57,245 bases of DNA from Ignavibacteria bacterium (GTDB lineage: Bacteria; Bacteroidota; Ignavibacteria; Tepidaquicellales; OLB5): assembly GCA_030835025.1 (NCBI GenBank), contig JAUQWS010000044.1, forward strand, positions 1 through 57,245, read 5' to 3'. Made by a program: the position numbers and the translations under genes. Of the stretch, positions 24,595 to 34,710 are shown in pieces. A model generated the notes under the pieces. It was not told the origin of the DNA. It saw only the letters and a list, made by a program, of their open reading frames with translations, and searched no databases. Every line of letters begins with the position of its first letter. Position 1 is the stretch's first letter.

Positions 24595-25872
24595 TCAGAT
24601 ATTTATCAAGTGTTTTTCTGTATTTACAATACCAAGCGGTTTACATTTTAAGTCCCATCCTGCAAACGGCGTGTTCTTGCTTTTGGAATGAAATTTTTCG
24701 GGTACGACTTTCCACGTTTTGTTAAGATCAAGAATTGTGAAGTTTGCCGGTGCTCCCTCGGTTATCTTAATATCAGGAAGTCCCAGTAGCTTTCTTGGAT
24801 TTACTGACATTTTATTTATCATTTCCTCAAGTGTTATTACGCCTTTATCCACCAGATATGTATAAGTCAGTCCAATTGCTGTTTCCAGTCCAACAATTCC
24901 AAAAGGAGCTTTGTCAAGCGCCTGTGATTTTTCCTCAGCAGTATGAGGAGCATGATCAGTGCAAATTATGTCAATTGTACCGTCTCTTAATCCTTCTATA
25001 ACTTCATCTCTGTCCGCCTTGGTTCTAAGCGGCGGATTCATCTTGGCATTTGTGCCATGATCAAGTACTGCTTCATCGGTCATAATGAAATGATGCGGAC
25101 ATGCTTCAGCCGTAACGTTCAATCCTTCTGCTTTTGCACTTCTGACAAGCTGGACTGCCTCTTTTGTACTGATATGCTGTATATGATAATGCGAGCCGGG
25201 AGTGTTCCTAACAAGCTCTATATCTCTTTCGATTATCTTATATTCCGAGGCATTGGAAATTCCCTTTACCCCAAGCTTTTCCGAAACCGCGCTCTTATTC
25301 ATAATACCGCCTTCGGTTATGCTCATAACTTCGCAATGCTGTACTACGGGCTTCGAAAATCTTGCTGTGCGCTCAAGCACTTCCTTCATAATACTATCAC
25401 TTGCTATCGGACTGCCGTCATCTGTAATTGCAAGAGCACCTGCTTTTATCAATCCTTCAATATCGGATACCTGCTCACCTTTTCTACCGGCAGTAGCACA
25501 AGCTGATTGATATACACTCACTATCTTGTTTTTTGCGCGCAGATCATTTTGTTTAATGATTCCCGGGTTATCAACCGGGGGATTTGTATTGGGCATTGTC
25601 ATAACGCCTGTGAATCCGCCGAACGCAGCAGAATCAGCACCTGTATCGATATCTTCCTTATGTGTCTGTCCGGGTTCACGGAAGTGAACGTGCATATCAA
25701 AAAATCCGGGCACAATTATTTTACCTGCAAGGTCGTATTGTATCACTTCCCTGACGTGCTGCCAAACAACACCCATCCGGTTAATGATACCGTTTATGAT
25801 CAGTATATCAAACCTGCCGTTAATGTTTTCAGAGGGTGATATAACCTGGGAATTCCTAAGTAATAAATGCAA
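24595..25872 (-). CDS. pyrC: Dihydroorotase (class I)
   Basis: 425 residues, an amidohydrolase of pyrimidine synthesis that closes carbamoyl-aspartate to dihydroorotate. The metal-binding DMHVHFREPGQTHKEDI and the later DHAPHTAEEK are the class I dihydroorotase signatures. VMTMPNTNPPVDN is also characteristic. The N-terminal subdomain (LLLRNSQVISPSENING) wraps around the barrel as in this class. The start is TTG at 25872. A 102-base gap separates it from cdsA upstream, and the FAH-family gene begins 4 bases after its stop. Confidence 0.95.
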   Translation of the reverse strand: MHLLLRNSQVISPSENINGRFDILIINGIINRMGVVWQHVREVIQYDLAGKIIVPGFFDMHVHFREPGQTHKEDIDTGADSAAFGGFTGVMTMPNTNPPVDNPGIIKQNDLRAKNKIVSVYQSACATAGRKGEQVSDIEGLIKAGALAITDDGSPIASDSIMKEVLERTARFSKPVVQHCEVMSITEGGIMNKSAVSEKLGVKGISNASEYKIIERDIELVRNTPGSHYHIQHISTKEAVQLVRSAKAEGLNVTAEACPHHFIMTDEAVLDHGTNAKMNPPLRTKADRDEVIEGLRDGTIDIICTDHAPHTAEEKSQALDKAPFGIVGLETAIGLTYTYLVDKGVITLEEMINKMSVNPRKLLGLPDIKITEGAPANFTILDLNKTWKVVPEKFHSKSKNTPFAGWDLKCKPLGIVNTEKHLINI

Positions 25873-25974
25873 ATTTTTCAGTTGATTTAATTACAAAAAT
25901 ACGAATTTTCAGGGTTTTATTAAATTGAAAAAGAATTCTGCAGCCGTGCCTTTAAACGGTCCGGACTTGAAAAA

Positions 25975-26820
25975 TCAAAGCGTGCTTTTAAGATAAAGGA
26001 AAATATAAAGTGCGGGCACAGCAAAAAGGATGCTATCGAATCTGTCGAGAGCTCCCCCGTGCCCGGGAATTAGATTTGATGAATCTTTGACTTTAACGCT
26101 GCGCTTAAGATTTGATTCAAACAGGTCACCTATCTGGGCAAACACCCCAACAATGATAGAAACCGATAGCCAGTGCAACAGCGATAGCTCCGGATGGAAG
26201 AAGTGCCATATCACTGCACCTCCTATCAAAGTGAATATGAAACCAATTATTGAACCTTCCCAGGTCTTTTTGGGACTGATCCTCTCGGCAAGCTTGTGCC
26301 TGCCCAGAAGCTTCCCCCCAAAGAATGCAAAAGTATCGCTGATCCACACCAGCACAAGGCAGATTATTGCATAATTTGCGTGATTGACCGTGATGAATTT
26401 TTCGGATGCGAAGAAACTGAGAAATCCGAACGGCGTAGAGATATACACAACAGAAAGCAGCCAGGTCCCTATTGCCTCGAAATGCTTCTCGGTCTTGAAT
26501 ACTTCATCAATGATAAGGTAAATAAACATCAGAAAATAAAAAATGAAAACGTAGTTGAATTTCTCGAAATAAAAACACACAACTATCACTGTGCTGATTA
26601 ACAGAAAAACTGTCTTATGCAGTGATATTCCGCCAAACCATCTTGTGAGTGATGATGGCGGTTTAACAGGCGGCTCGAACAGATTGTAAAATTCATTCAT
26701 GCAGAAAAATGCCAGCACAACACAAAATGCAAGAAATACAAAATTCCCAACGAGCGCGGAAATGATTATAAGCGGAATTCCGATTATACCTACTATTACC
26801 CTGACAGTTGTATTGCTCAA
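25975..26820 (-). CDS. cdsA: Phosphatidate cytidylyltransferase
   Basis: 281 residues with about eight membrane helices. It makes CDP-diacylglycerol from phosphatidate and CTP, the branch point for phospholipid synthesis. The C-terminal CDS signature is clear: SNLKRSVKVKDSSNLIPGHG followed by GALDRFDS. Upstream SPKKTWEGSIIG also matches the family. The start is TTG at 26820 and overlaps the stop codon of the CPBP gene as TTGA, so the two are translationally coupled. Confidence 0.95.
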   Translation of the reverse strand: MSNTTVRVIVGIIGIPLIIISALVGNFVFLAFCVVLAFFCMNEFYNLFEPPVKPPSSLTRWFGGISLHKTVFLLISTVIVVCFYFEKFNYVFIFYFLMFIYLIIDEVFKTEKHFEAIGTWLLSVVYISTPFGFLSFFASEKFITVNHANYAIICLVLVWISDTFAFFGGKLLGRHKLAERISPKKTWEGSIIGFIFTLIGGAVIWHFFHPELSLLHWLSVSIIVGVFAQIGDLFESNLKRSVKVKDSSNLIPGHGGALDRFDSILFAVPALYIFLYLKSTL

Positions 26821-27752
26821 TGCCGGGTACCTCCGCTTACTGCGACTGCTCTCATTCTGTAATAAAGTATAAGTATCGAAACAAACAACAGGGCTGAAGC
26901 TGCGCCTGCAGCAATTGTGCTTGTAAGTTCATCGCCAGTTAAGTTCGGAGTCTCAAAATCCTGCCTGCCGTAAGCATATAAAAAGTAGGCCGCGAAGAAG
27001 TTATTCAGAAAATGGCATATTATGCCAACCCATATTGAATTTGCATAGTATACTATAAAACCCAGGTACCAACCAAGTATCACAAGCGGAACAATATTCA
27101 GCGGCTGGAAGTGGTAGAATGCAAACAGAAATCCGGACAGGAATATTGCTGCCATAGGCCTGGCAACTTTATTGAAATTGCCGAGCGTAAATCCCCTGAA
27201 CAATACTTCTTCGCAAATTGCGGGTGTAATGCAGATCACAAAAACCACAACCAGAAACTCCATTAAACTGTAAGCAGAAACTATCTTCAGTGTGCTTCTT
27301 TCCAGAGAATCAAAAATCTCTTTGACCGGCTTCAACGTATCATTAATAAAGGGAATTGAATTGAAGAGCTGTTCCTGCATATACATATAACCCTGAAGAA
27401 ACGGCTGGATGAAAACGATACCAAGTACTGCAAGGAAAACAAGCGAGAGCTTTGGTGCATTAAGTCTGAATAAACTTTTTAGATCTGAGGTCTGCAGGCG
27501 GGCAAAAAAGATAGTCGGTGCAAGAATGAACATGAATTGACCAAATGAAAGGATTATCCTTGTAATTTTGACGTTTGGGTTTTCAAGGTCAAGATCGCCG
27601 GCTGCCAAGGCAAGCAGCCCGCCTATAAGCTGGTAAAGCATAAACACCACAACGAGGACAATAATAACGTATGCAAACGGATTCAGACTGCGCAGAAATC
27701 CGCCTGCCGGCTCTTGTGGATCACGTTTTTCTTCGGGGTTGAATTCCTGCAA
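26817..27752 (-). CDS. CPBP-family intramembrane metalloprotease
   Basis: 311 residues with about eight membrane helices. The three motifs of the CAAX-protease/bacteriocin-processing family are present: EEVLFRG (around residue 181), FAFYHF, and CHFLNNFFAAY. In other bacteria such proteins cleave prenylated or membrane-bound substrates or give immunity to bacteriocins. The target here is unknown. It is the first gene of a seven-gene minus-strand operon that ends with valS. The start is TTG at 27752, preceded by a perfect -7 promoter element. Confidence 0.9.
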   Translation of the reverse strand: MQEFNPEEKRDPQEPAGGFLRSLNPFAYVIIVLVVVFMLYQLIGGLLALAAGDLDLENPNVKITRIILSFGQFMFILAPTIFFARLQTSDLKSLFRLNAPKLSLVFLAVLGIVFIQPFLQGYMYMQEQLFNSIPFINDTLKPVKEIFDSLERSTLKIVSAYSLMEFLVVVFVICITPAICEEVLFRGFTLGNFNKVARPMAAIFLSGFLFAFYHFQPLNIVPLVILGWYLGFIVYYANSIWVGIICHFLNNFFAAYFLYAYGRQDFETPNLTGDELTSTIAAGAASALLFVSILILYYRMRAVAVSGGTRH

Positions 27753-27772
27753 AAATCCTCTGTTTTGTTTGG

Positions 27773-27780
27773 CAAATATA
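27773..27780 (-). promoter_or_regulatory. Candidate -7 element of the CPBP-cdsA-pyrC-valS operon
   Basis: TATATTTG on the minus strand, about 20 bases before the CPBP start codon. No TTG or TTT lies 19-21 bases further upstream, so the promoter is only half supported. Confidence 0.4.
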
Positions 27781-27876
27781 AAAATTTGAAAATTCAGTTA
27801 TTATTCATAAATAATTACTCGGAATGTCACTTTTTTGTCAAAAAACAATGAATCTTCTCACGTCTTTAGGCTATAT

Positions 27877-29433
27877 ATGAAAATTGAATATATGCATATA
27901 TTTCATTATGTTAAATTGATTGAAATCAAAATATTAAGCCTATTGGGTAAAAAGTCCTTCGTTTATATTAGCGTAATTATGTTACTATCTTCGGTAACTT
28001 ATTCAGGTGACAGGTCAAATGCAAGATCAACTTCGATGGCATTTTCAAACACTGTTTCTTCCTTTGGAAATGATGCTTTCGGAATTAATCCTGCCAATTA
28101 TGATTATTACATACCCGTGAAGCTTACAAAGAAGAAATCAGTCACAGCTTACAAAACGATCAAGATCAAGCCGCGGTGGGAATTCTCGCTGTTTTCAACC
28201 GGGGGCGGCTACGGTTCTGATTCATCAATTGCTTTTTATAATGATTATCTTTCGTATCTATCCATTGACAGAAATAAGTTCGTGAAACTTTTCACCAGCA
28301 TTGAAGAGATCCTTAAATTCCGCGGTGAAATTCTGCCCGGGAAGAAAACCGATGTGAACTATGATTTTGAGCTTAACTGGCTTTCGGTCAACTTCATGTA
28401 TCCTAAGATCGGTGCAATAAATTTTTCCGTTTCAGATAAAGTAGGTCTGAATACAAATGTAAACAGCAGGGACGAATATTTACCCCTGGATTTTCAGATA
28501 GTCCCCAATTTTGTGAATGGCTCTTATGATCTTATAAATGTCAGGCTGGCACAATCAGAAGCCATTGCATGGTGGGTAAGGAAGTATAACCTTGGATATG
28601 CGAAAAGATTTGATTTCGGCAAAAACGATGCCATAAGAAGCTTTTCCATAGGCGTCTCTGGGGGGCTTGTGCACGGCTTTGGGAACGTATCGACTTACGA
28701 ATCCAGATTAAGCATAGGTACATGGGGAATAGATACTATTAACGGTATGAACCATGTAGACAGCATTAAGGGCAAGCAGGATTTTCACACTAAATCAGCT
28801 CTGACAGATTTTTTCCAGGATTATAAAGACGGAGCCGAAACACAATTTAATCTTTTCCCCAAACCTGCAGGCATTGGATACAGCTTTGATTTCGGTATAT
28901 CGATGCAGATCGGAGATGCTTGGCACATTGCGGCCAGTGTTACTGATCTTGGCAGAGTGACGTGGAATTACAATACTATCATCAACGACGATACGAATTA
29001 TTTTGCGTATTACGATTTTTACATCGAGGGCACTGATCCGACTTACAACAGAATGGTTGATGACTTGGGAGGCTATTATACTCAGGATTCAACAACGCAT
29101 TTTACATCCGAAATGCCCACTAAGTACCGCGCGGGAGTAATGTTCCAGCCTTCAGGCAAGTTTATGATAGAGTTCAACTGGTCAAAAGGAATAAATAATC
29201 TGCCGGGCAATACTGATAAGAACACTTTTGCACTGGGTGCTGAGTATTTCCCGCTTCCCTATCTGCCTGTAAGATCAGGTGTATCGGTCGGGGGACCCGG
29301 AGACTGGTATATTTCGCTTGGCGCGGGTGTGAAATTCAAGAATTTCACAATAGATGTTGGAACTTATGGCATCAATCAGCTGATTGAAGATAAGAGGTTC
29401 TCAGTCGCAGTTTCAAGCAGGATAATTCTTTAA
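27877..29433 (+). CDS. Probable outer-membrane beta-barrel protein, DUF5723-like
   Basis: 518 residues from ATG 27877. A longer reading starts with TTG at 27835 but adds no signal-peptide sense. A hydrophobic segment (about residues 25-44 of this version) ends near VTYSG. The mature N-terminus, ARSTSMAFSNTVSSFGNDAFGINPANY, matches the start of DUF5723-like and PorV/FadL-type barrels, where an early Asn-Pro-Ala precedes the first strand. The rest shows the alternating pattern and aromatic girdles of a barrel, ending in a strand (FSVAVSSRIIL). It is probably exposed at the surface or a channel, but the role is unknown. It is followed 45 bases later by a lipoprotein gene. Confidence 0.72.
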   Translation: MKIEYMHIFHYVKLIEIKILSLLGKKSFVYISVIMLLSSVTYSGDRSNARSTSMAFSNTVSSFGNDAFGINPANYDYYIPVKLTKKKSVTAYKTIKIKPRWEFSLFSTGGGYGSDSSIAFYNDYLSYLSIDRNKFVKLFTSIEEILKFRGEILPGKKTDVNYDFELNWLSVNFMYPKIGAINFSVSDKVGLNTNVNSRDEYLPLDFQIVPNFVNGSYDLINVRLAQSEAIAWWVRKYNLGYAKRFDFGKNDAIRSFSIGVSGGLVHGFGNVSTYESRLSIGTWGIDTINGMNHVDSIKGKQDFHTKSALTDFFQDYKDGAETQFNLFPKPAGIGYSFDFGISMQIGDAWHIAASVTDLGRVTWNYNTIINDDTNYFAYYDFYIEGTDPTYNRMVDDLGGYYTQDSTTHFTSEMPTKYRAGVMFQPSGKFMIEFNWSKGINNLPGNTDKNTFALGAEYFPLPYLPVRSGVSVGGPGDWYISLGAGVKFKNFTIDVGTYGINQLIEDKRFSVAVSSRIIL

Positions 29434-29478
29434 GAAAGTAAAAAGTATCATCTAACAAATAAATTAAACATTAATATT

Positions 29479-30231
29479 ATGAATAAGTTAAAATTCTTTT
29501 CGGCATTGCTTATTGCAGCCTTATCGTTTGCATATTTGGGCTGCGGAGATGACGCAACAACCAATAATAACGGCGGTAATACAGGCGGTACACCACCGAC
29601 AATCAACATGACAGCAGGTGCATTTTATAAATTCAATGTTGATAGTATACAGACAAGCGGATCAATAACCCGTACCAGATACAAAACATGGCATACCTAT
29701 CTAACGCCTATTACATACCAGGGCAAGTCGAATGTATTCCCTATAAAAATTGAAACCAGGGATTCAATAATTCCTGTACCTCTTGCTGTAGATACGTTTT
29801 ATGTATGTTACGAAAACGGAAAGTTCTATCAATTCGGTGTGCTTCAGCTTGTTTCGCCATCTTTCCCTGCTACATGGGACCTGGTTGCGGATTTTACGGT
29901 AAGCATGGGAACAGTTTGGACGATAGGGCAAAACGTACCATTTTCGATTCCGCCTCTTTCGGGAACTGCCACTATAACAGGCAAAATAGCGGTTGATACT
30001 ACTTTCAAGACTTTTGGATGGGGTGAGAGAAATGTGAATTCATATAGAGCAGAAATTGTCGCCGACTTAATGGTTGCTACTATTTCGGTCGGTAAAATTT
30101 ACGTAGATTATTTCATTGGTGACTCAGATCCAACTACAAATCCCGCAGGGTTAGTTCGCCTGAGACTGCGGCCAATAAACCTAACTGTTTATACTGCTGC
30201 AGGTTTTGAACAGACAATACAAACCTGGTAA
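29479..30231 (+). CDS. Lipoprotein of unknown function
   Basis: 250 residues with a lipoprotein signal peptide, lipobox YLGC with Cys22, then an Asn/Gly-rich linker (DDATTNNNGGNTGGTPP) typical of Bacteroidota lipoproteins. The mature domain is beta-rich with repeated Thr/Ile/Val strands. I recognise no family. It probably sits at the outer membrane with the preceding barrel protein, with which it is likely co-transcribed. A terminator follows at 30269-30292. Confidence 0.72.
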   Translation: MNKLKFFSALLIAALSFAYLGCGDDATTNNNGGNTGGTPPTINMTAGAFYKFNVDSIQTSGSITRTRYKTWHTYLTPITYQGKSNVFPIKIETRDSIIPVPLAVDTFYVCYENGKFYQFGVLQLVSPSFPATWDLVADFTVSMGTVWTIGQNVPFSIPPLSGTATITGKIAVDTTFKTFGWGERNVNSYRAEIVADLMVATISVGKIYVDYFIGDSDPTTNPAGLVRLRLRPINLTVYTAAGFEQTIQTW

Positions 30232-30268
30232 AACCGTAACGGCAGCTAGATATTGGAGCGATTTTAAG

Positions 30269-30292
30269 GCCCGGAGCAATCCGGGCTTTTTT
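30269..30292 (+). terminator. Terminator after the barrel/lipoprotein pair
   Basis: GCCCGGA and TCCGGGC arms (30269-30275 and 30280-30286) around GCAA, followed by six T residues. Confidence 0.88.
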
Positions 30293-30384
30293 ATTGATAT
30301 TACAATACGGAAACAAGTAGGTCAGAAATTTAGAAGAGCACTTCGTGATCTGTCTGACAAATCCTTTATATATGAGATCATAAT

Positions 30385-30426
30385 AGACAGGCAGGTCACG
30401 AATTGGGTATTTCATGCCTGTCCTAC
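30385..30426. repeat. Intergenic palindromic repeat, copy 2
   Basis: GACAGGCA (30386-30393) pairs with TGCCTGTC (30415-30422) across a loop of 21 bases. The outer part, read on the minus strand, contains the same 13 bases GTAGGACAGGCAT found at 18469-18481. The rest of the 30232-30555 gap holds the terminator, this element and the mazG promoter. I see no gene in it. Confidence 0.5.
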
Positions 30427-30503
30427 CGGAAATTGGAAGTTTTGAGACAGCCTGCAGGGCTTGGGAACAAGTTAACGTCGAATAATTTCTATTCCCTTTT
30501 TCA

Positions 30504-30534
30504 TTTTAAGTAAGCGCGTAAATTGTTAAATTGC
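30504..30534 (+). promoter_or_regulatory. Candidate promoter of the mazG operon
   Basis: TTT (30504-30506), 20 bases, then TAAATTGC (30527-30534), a partial match to TAnnTTTG. The 13 bases ATTGTTAAATTGC around the -7 region are identical to those in the candidate promoter at 38356-38386. The distance to the TTG start is 21 bases. Confidence 0.45.
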
Positions 30535-30555
30535 GGATTAAATTAAAGAAAAAAC

Positions 30556-31374
30556 TTGCATAAGCTCAGTCCAAACAACCCGGTTAAGGAATTTGACGAA
30601 TTTGTAACTATTGTTAAGCGGCTCAGGAACGAGTGCCCGTGGGACCGTGAACAAACACACGATTCCATACGCCACCTGCTGCTTGAAGAAACCTATGAAA
30701 CCCTCGAGGCAATTGATGAAAAGAACTTTACGGAGCTGAAAAAAGAGCTTGGAGATATTCTGCTGCATGTTGCGTTTAATGCAGTGATTGCCGAAGGTGA
30801 CGGTAATTTCGACCTGAAAGATGTAATTGAAGCCGTAAACCAGAAGCTGGTTTCAAGGCATCCGCATGTTTTTGGCGATACTGAGGTCAGCGGTACAAAG
30901 GAAGTTCTTAAGAACTGGGAACACATAAAGCTGAATGAAGCCGGAAGGAAATCCGTGCTCGAAGGTGTTCCGAAGAACCTACCTTCTTTGACCAGGGCAT
31001 ACAGAATTCAGGAAAAATCTGCCAAAGTTGGTTTTGACTGGGATTCAAGCGAAGACGCGTTCAAGAAGGTCGACGAAGAGCTTCAGGAGTTCAAGACCGA
31101 AGCCGAAACGAAAAAAGATACCGAAGGAAAGCTAAATGATGAAGACAGAAGGAGGCTTGAAAAAGAGCTTGGGGATATTCTCTTTGCGATAGTGAATTAT
31201 GCCAGGTTTTTTGAGATAAACCCCGAAAATGCACTGAGGCTTACTATTGAGAAGTTCATCAAGAGATTCAATTACATTGAGACTGAGCTAGAAACCCGCG
31301 GGAAGAAAGTAACGGAAAGCGACCTTGCCGAAATGGATGCAATATGGAATGAATCAAAAAAAGTAATAAAATAA
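30556..31374 (+). CDS. mazG: Nucleoside triphosphate pyrophosphohydrolase MazG
   Basis: 272 residues with two tandem MazG domains, as in the E. coli protein. The first has CPWDREQTHDSIRHLLLEE, then KELGDILLHV. The second has DEELQEF, then LEKELGDILFAI, giving the EExxE and ExxD metal-binding acids in each. It hydrolyses (d)NTPs to monophosphates, removing damaged nucleotides and moderating the stringent response. The start is TTG at 30556. The next gene (a PBP4-type peptidase) begins 14 bases after its stop. Confidence 0.94.
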   Translation: MHKLSPNNPVKEFDEFVTIVKRLRNECPWDREQTHDSIRHLLLEETYETLEAIDEKNFTELKKELGDILLHVAFNAVIAEGDGNFDLKDVIEAVNQKLVSRHPHVFGDTEVSGTKEVLKNWEHIKLNEAGRKSVLEGVPKNLPSLTRAYRIQEKSAKVGFDWDSSEDAFKKVDEELQEFKTEAETKKDTEGKLNDEDRRRLEKELGDILFAIVNYARFFEINPENALRLTIEKFIKRFNYIETELETRGKKVTESDLAEMDAIWNESKKVIK

Positions 31375-31388
31375 TACCAAGATTGATA

Positions 31389-32630
31389 ATGAATAAGATC
31401 CTCAAAAAAAGTTTAAGAGCAGCTTTAATACTTTCCTTACTTTTCATATATCAATTTTCTACCTCCCAGGTAAAAATATCAGGCGAAAGAAGTACAGAAC
31501 TTAAGGATAAGCTTGATTCGATATGTCTGCCGCTTAAGAATGCCGGGATAAAAGTTTCATGCAAGGTTATGCATGCAGATTACGGCAAAGTGCTTTATGA
31601 GTGCGATCCTGAAATGGAAATGATACCTGCATCCATAACAAAGGCAATAATTGCTGCTGCTTCTTACCAGAAGCTGGGGGCTAATTATAACATTCCCACA
31701 ATTGTGTATACAGATGACAGTGATATAAAAGACGGTGTTATAAACGGCAACCTGTACCTTAAAGGTTTCGGCGACCCGGACCTGAATTCAGGTGATATAC
31801 AGACTCTTGCACAGGAAATCGTAAAACGCGGCATAAAGGAAATTACGGGAAATATCGTAGCCGATGACACGTATTTTGATAACAATTACAGATCGCTTTC
31901 GGGAATGTACAGCGGTGATACAGGTCCTTCCTACTGGCCCTATGTATCGGCTCTGTGCCTGGATAAATCAACCGGAGCAATGAGCGCCGGAGAAATGCTC
32001 TCTTATTCGCTTTCAGCATCCGGCGTAACATTAAACGGAACAGTTATTGGGGGGACAACTCCAGCAGGCGCCAAAGAGGTTGCACAGATAAGCCACGCAA
32101 TTTACGATGTTATTGCATATATGCTTAAGGAAAGTGATAACCACTCTGCAATAACATTGTTCAAGCTTCTTGGTGCAAAATTTCACTCAACTCCTGCTTC
32201 TCTTGAAGACGGGCAGGCAGTGATCATACAGTTCCTCACCGAGCTTGGCATCGAAAGGTACTCGTTCGAGATACTGGAAGGCTCTGGGCTGACAAGGTTT
32301 AACAAGGTTAACGGTGAGCTTTATATGAAGATGCTCAAATACATGTATGATGACCGGTTTTTATTTGATTATTATATGAACTCTATGTCCATTGCCGGAA
32401 AGGACGGTACACTGAAAAACAGGATGATAGGAACACCGGCAGAAGGAAATGTTTATGCCAAAACAGGAACCCTGAACAGTGTAAGTGCGTTAAGCGGTTA
32501 TGTGATAGATAAAGATAACGAAATACTGATATTTTATGTTGTCATGAACGGATTCGGGGGGAATGCAACTGAAATGCGCATGGCACAGGATGATGTTTGC
32601 ATTACACTGTCAGAGTTTTCCAGGGAGTAG
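31389..32630 (+). CDS. dacB: D-alanyl-D-alanine carboxypeptidase/endopeptidase (PBP4-type, family S13)
   Basis: 413 residues from ATG 31389 (TTG at 31383 is less likely). The signal peptide at about residues 1-26 ends QFSTSQ. The active site has S82-x-x-K85 (ASITKA), the second motif Ser-Asp-Asn in ESDNHSA, and the KTG motif in YAKTGTLNSVSAL. It trims peptidoglycan cross-links and stem peptides in the periplasm. It lies between mazG and uvrB, 29 bases before uvrB, probably in one transcript. Confidence 0.93.
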   Translation: MNKILKKSLRAALILSLLFIYQFSTSQVKISGERSTELKDKLDSICLPLKNAGIKVSCKVMHADYGKVLYECDPEMEMIPASITKAIIAAASYQKLGANYNIPTIVYTDDSDIKDGVINGNLYLKGFGDPDLNSGDIQTLAQEIVKRGIKEITGNIVADDTYFDNNYRSLSGMYSGDTGPSYWPYVSALCLDKSTGAMSAGEMLSYSLSASGVTLNGTVIGGTTPAGAKEVAQISHAIYDVIAYMLKESDNHSAITLFKLLGAKFHSTPASLEDGQAVIIQFLTELGIERYSFEILEGSGLTRFNKVNGELYMKMLKYMYDDRFLFDYYMNSMSIAGKDGTLKNRMIGTPAEGNVYAKTGTLNSVSALSGYVIDKDNEILIFYVVMNGFGGNATEMRMAQDDVCITLSEFSRE

Positions 32631-32659
32631 AAAGAAATTAACAAAGGAATTTTAGATAT

Positions 32660-34690
32660 TTGGCAAAATTCATTTTAGAATCAGATTACAAGCCTTCCGG
32701 AGACCAGCCGAAAGCCATCAAAGAGCTTACCGAAGCACTGCAGAGGGGTGATAAACACCAGGTACTGCTGGGTGTGACGGGCTCCGGCAAAACATACACT
32801 ATTTCGCATGTAATTCAGAATATCGGCAAACCTACGCTGATCATGTCGCATAATAAAACTCTTGCAGCCCAGCTCTACGGGGAGTTCAAGAATTTCTTCC
32901 CGAAAAATAAAGTGGAGTTCTTCATAAGCTATTACGATTACTACCAGCCTGAATCATACATACCGTCATCAGACACATACATTGCCAAAGATCTTTCCAT
33001 AAACGAAGAGATTGACAGACTCAGGTTAAGGGCAACAACTGCGCTGCTGGAAGGAAGAGAAGACGTAATTATCGTAGCATCGGTTTCCTGTATTTATGGA
33101 ATAGGTGCGCCGCAGGAGTATGCCGACCAGGTCCTTGTGCTTGCAAAGGGACAGAAAGTCGCACGCAAAGAACTGCTTAACAAGCTGATTGAAATTCATT
33201 ATGTCCGCAATGATTTCGAATTCAAGCGCGGAATGTTCCGTGTACGCGGTGATGTTATTGATATAATTCCCGCTTATGAAGACGAGACTGCAATAAGGCT
33301 TGAAATGTTTGATGATGAGATCGAGAATATTATGTATTTTGACAGGAAATCAGGCGAGATAGTTGGACTTGATGAAAAAGTTGCCATTTACCCTGCCAAG
33401 TATTTTGTTACGTCTGCCGACAGGCAGGATAAAGCAATAAGAGATATCCGCAAAGAGCTGAACGAAAGAGTGATCGGGCTGCAGAATGAAGGCAAACTGG
33501 TTGAAGCGCAGAGACTGGAGCAGAGGACAAATTTCGATCTTGAGATGATCCAGGAAGTGGGATACTGCACAGGCATTGAGAATTATTCAAGGCATATGGA
33601 TCAGCGTGAACCGGGTACAAGGCCTTCATGCCTGTTCGATTATTTCCCGAAAGATTATTTGCTGATTGTCGATGAATCTCACGTGAGTGTGCCCCAGATA
33701 AACGGTATGTATAACGGTGACAGGGTCAGGAAGCAGACCCTGATAGATTACGGTTTCCGGCTGCCCTCAGCTCTTGATAACCGCCCGATGAAGTTTTCTG
33801 AATGGGAAAGCATGGTTAACCAGGTAATATATGTAAGCGCTACTCCCAGCGATTACGAGCTTCGCCAGAGCGGCGGAGTTTATGTCGAGCAGATTATCCG
33901 CCCAACCGGGTTGCTTGATCCTGCGATCGAAGTGAGACCGACTAAGACACAGATCGACGACCTGATAAATGAGATACGTGACCGGTCAAAGAAAAACGAG
34001 AGGGTTCTTGTCACAACATTAACAAAGAGAATGAGTGAAGACCTGACGGATTATCTCCTCGGAATAGGGATAAAAGTCAGATATATGCATTCAGAAGTTG
34101 AAACTCTTGATAGAATGGATATACTCCGCGATTTAAGGCTTGGAAATTTCGACGTATTGGTAGGTGTAAATCTGCTCAGGGAGGGACTTGACCTGCCTGA
34201 AGTCTCGCTTGTTGCAATAATTGATGCAGATAAAGAAGGATTCTTAAGATCAGAGAAGTCACTAATGCAGACGGCGGGCAGAACTGCCAGGAATGTTAAC
34301 GGGCTGGTGATTCTGTATGCCGATAAGATCACTCATTCAATGGATAAGGTCATAAAAGAGACTGCACGCAGAAGGAAGATACAGGAAGAATATAACATTA
34401 AGCACAACATTAATCCAAAAACAGTGCTTAAAACACTTGAGGAAATAATGAGCTCTACGGTTATTGCAGATTCCAAAGCCAAGCATGACCAAAGGCGCGG
34501 CAAGCGCAAAAGTGAGCAGCATAAAACAAGTCTTTCCATATTAACCGACCCTGTTCAACAGAGGAATAATCCAGAAGAAAGGCGCGACCTTATCAACCAG
34601 CTGCGCAAACAGATGGTGGAAGCTGCCAAAGACCTTGAGTTCGAGCGGGCAGCCGAGCTTAGGGATGAAATTAACAGGCTTGAAAATTGA
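32660..34690 (+). CDS. uvrB: Excinuclease ABC subunit B
   Basis: 676 residues, the normal length. UvrB is the damage-verifying helicase of nucleotide excision repair and loads UvrC. The N-terminus [11 protein letters not shown], the Walker A motif GVTGSGKT, the beta-hairpin region [12 protein letters not shown], helicase motif VI (near [12 protein letters not shown]) and the C-terminal UVR domain (about 635-676, [14 protein letters not shown]) are all clear. The start is TTG at 32660, the only codon that fits the family N-terminus. The DUF192 gene follows and may be coupled, since a TTGA lies at the stop codon. Confidence 0.97.
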   Translation: MAKFILESDYKPSGDQPKAIKELTEALQRGDKHQVLLGVTGSGKTYTISHVIQNIGKPTLIMSHNKTLAAQLYGEFKNFFPKNKVEFFISYYDYYQPESYIPSSDTYIAKDLSINEEIDRLRLRATTALLEGREDVIIVASVSCIYGIGAPQEYADQVLVLAKGQKVARKELLNKLIEIHYVRNDFEFKRGMFRVRGDVIDIIPAYEDETAIRLEMFDDEIENIMYFDRKSGEIVGLDEKVAIYPAKYFVTSADRQDKAIRDIRKELNERVIGLQNEGKLVEAQRLEQRTNFDLEMIQEVGYCTGIENYSRHMDQREPGTRPSCLFDYFPKDYLLIVDESHVSVPQINGMYNGDRVRKQTLIDYGFRLPSALDNRPMKFSEWESMVNQVIYVSATPSDYELRQSGGVYVEQIIRPTGLLDPAIEVRPTKTQIDDLINEIRDRSKKNERVLVTTLTKRMSEDLTDYLLGIGIKVRYMHSEVETLDRMDILRDLRLGNFDVLVGVNLLREGLDLPEVSLVAIIDADKEGFLRSEKSLMQTAGRTARNVNGLVILYADKITHSMDKVIKETARRRKIQEEYNIKHNINPKTVLKTLEEIMSSTVIADSKAKHDQRRGKRKSEQHKTSLSILTDPVQQRNNPEERRDLINQLRKQMVEAAKDLEFERAAELRDEINRLEN

Positions 34691-34710
34691 GTTCAGAAAA
34701 AACTACATTA

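Noticed and set aside
27835-27876. Upstream TTG start of the DUF5723-like gene
   Set aside because: The added residues bring no signal-peptide features. ATG 27877 gives a more reasonable start.
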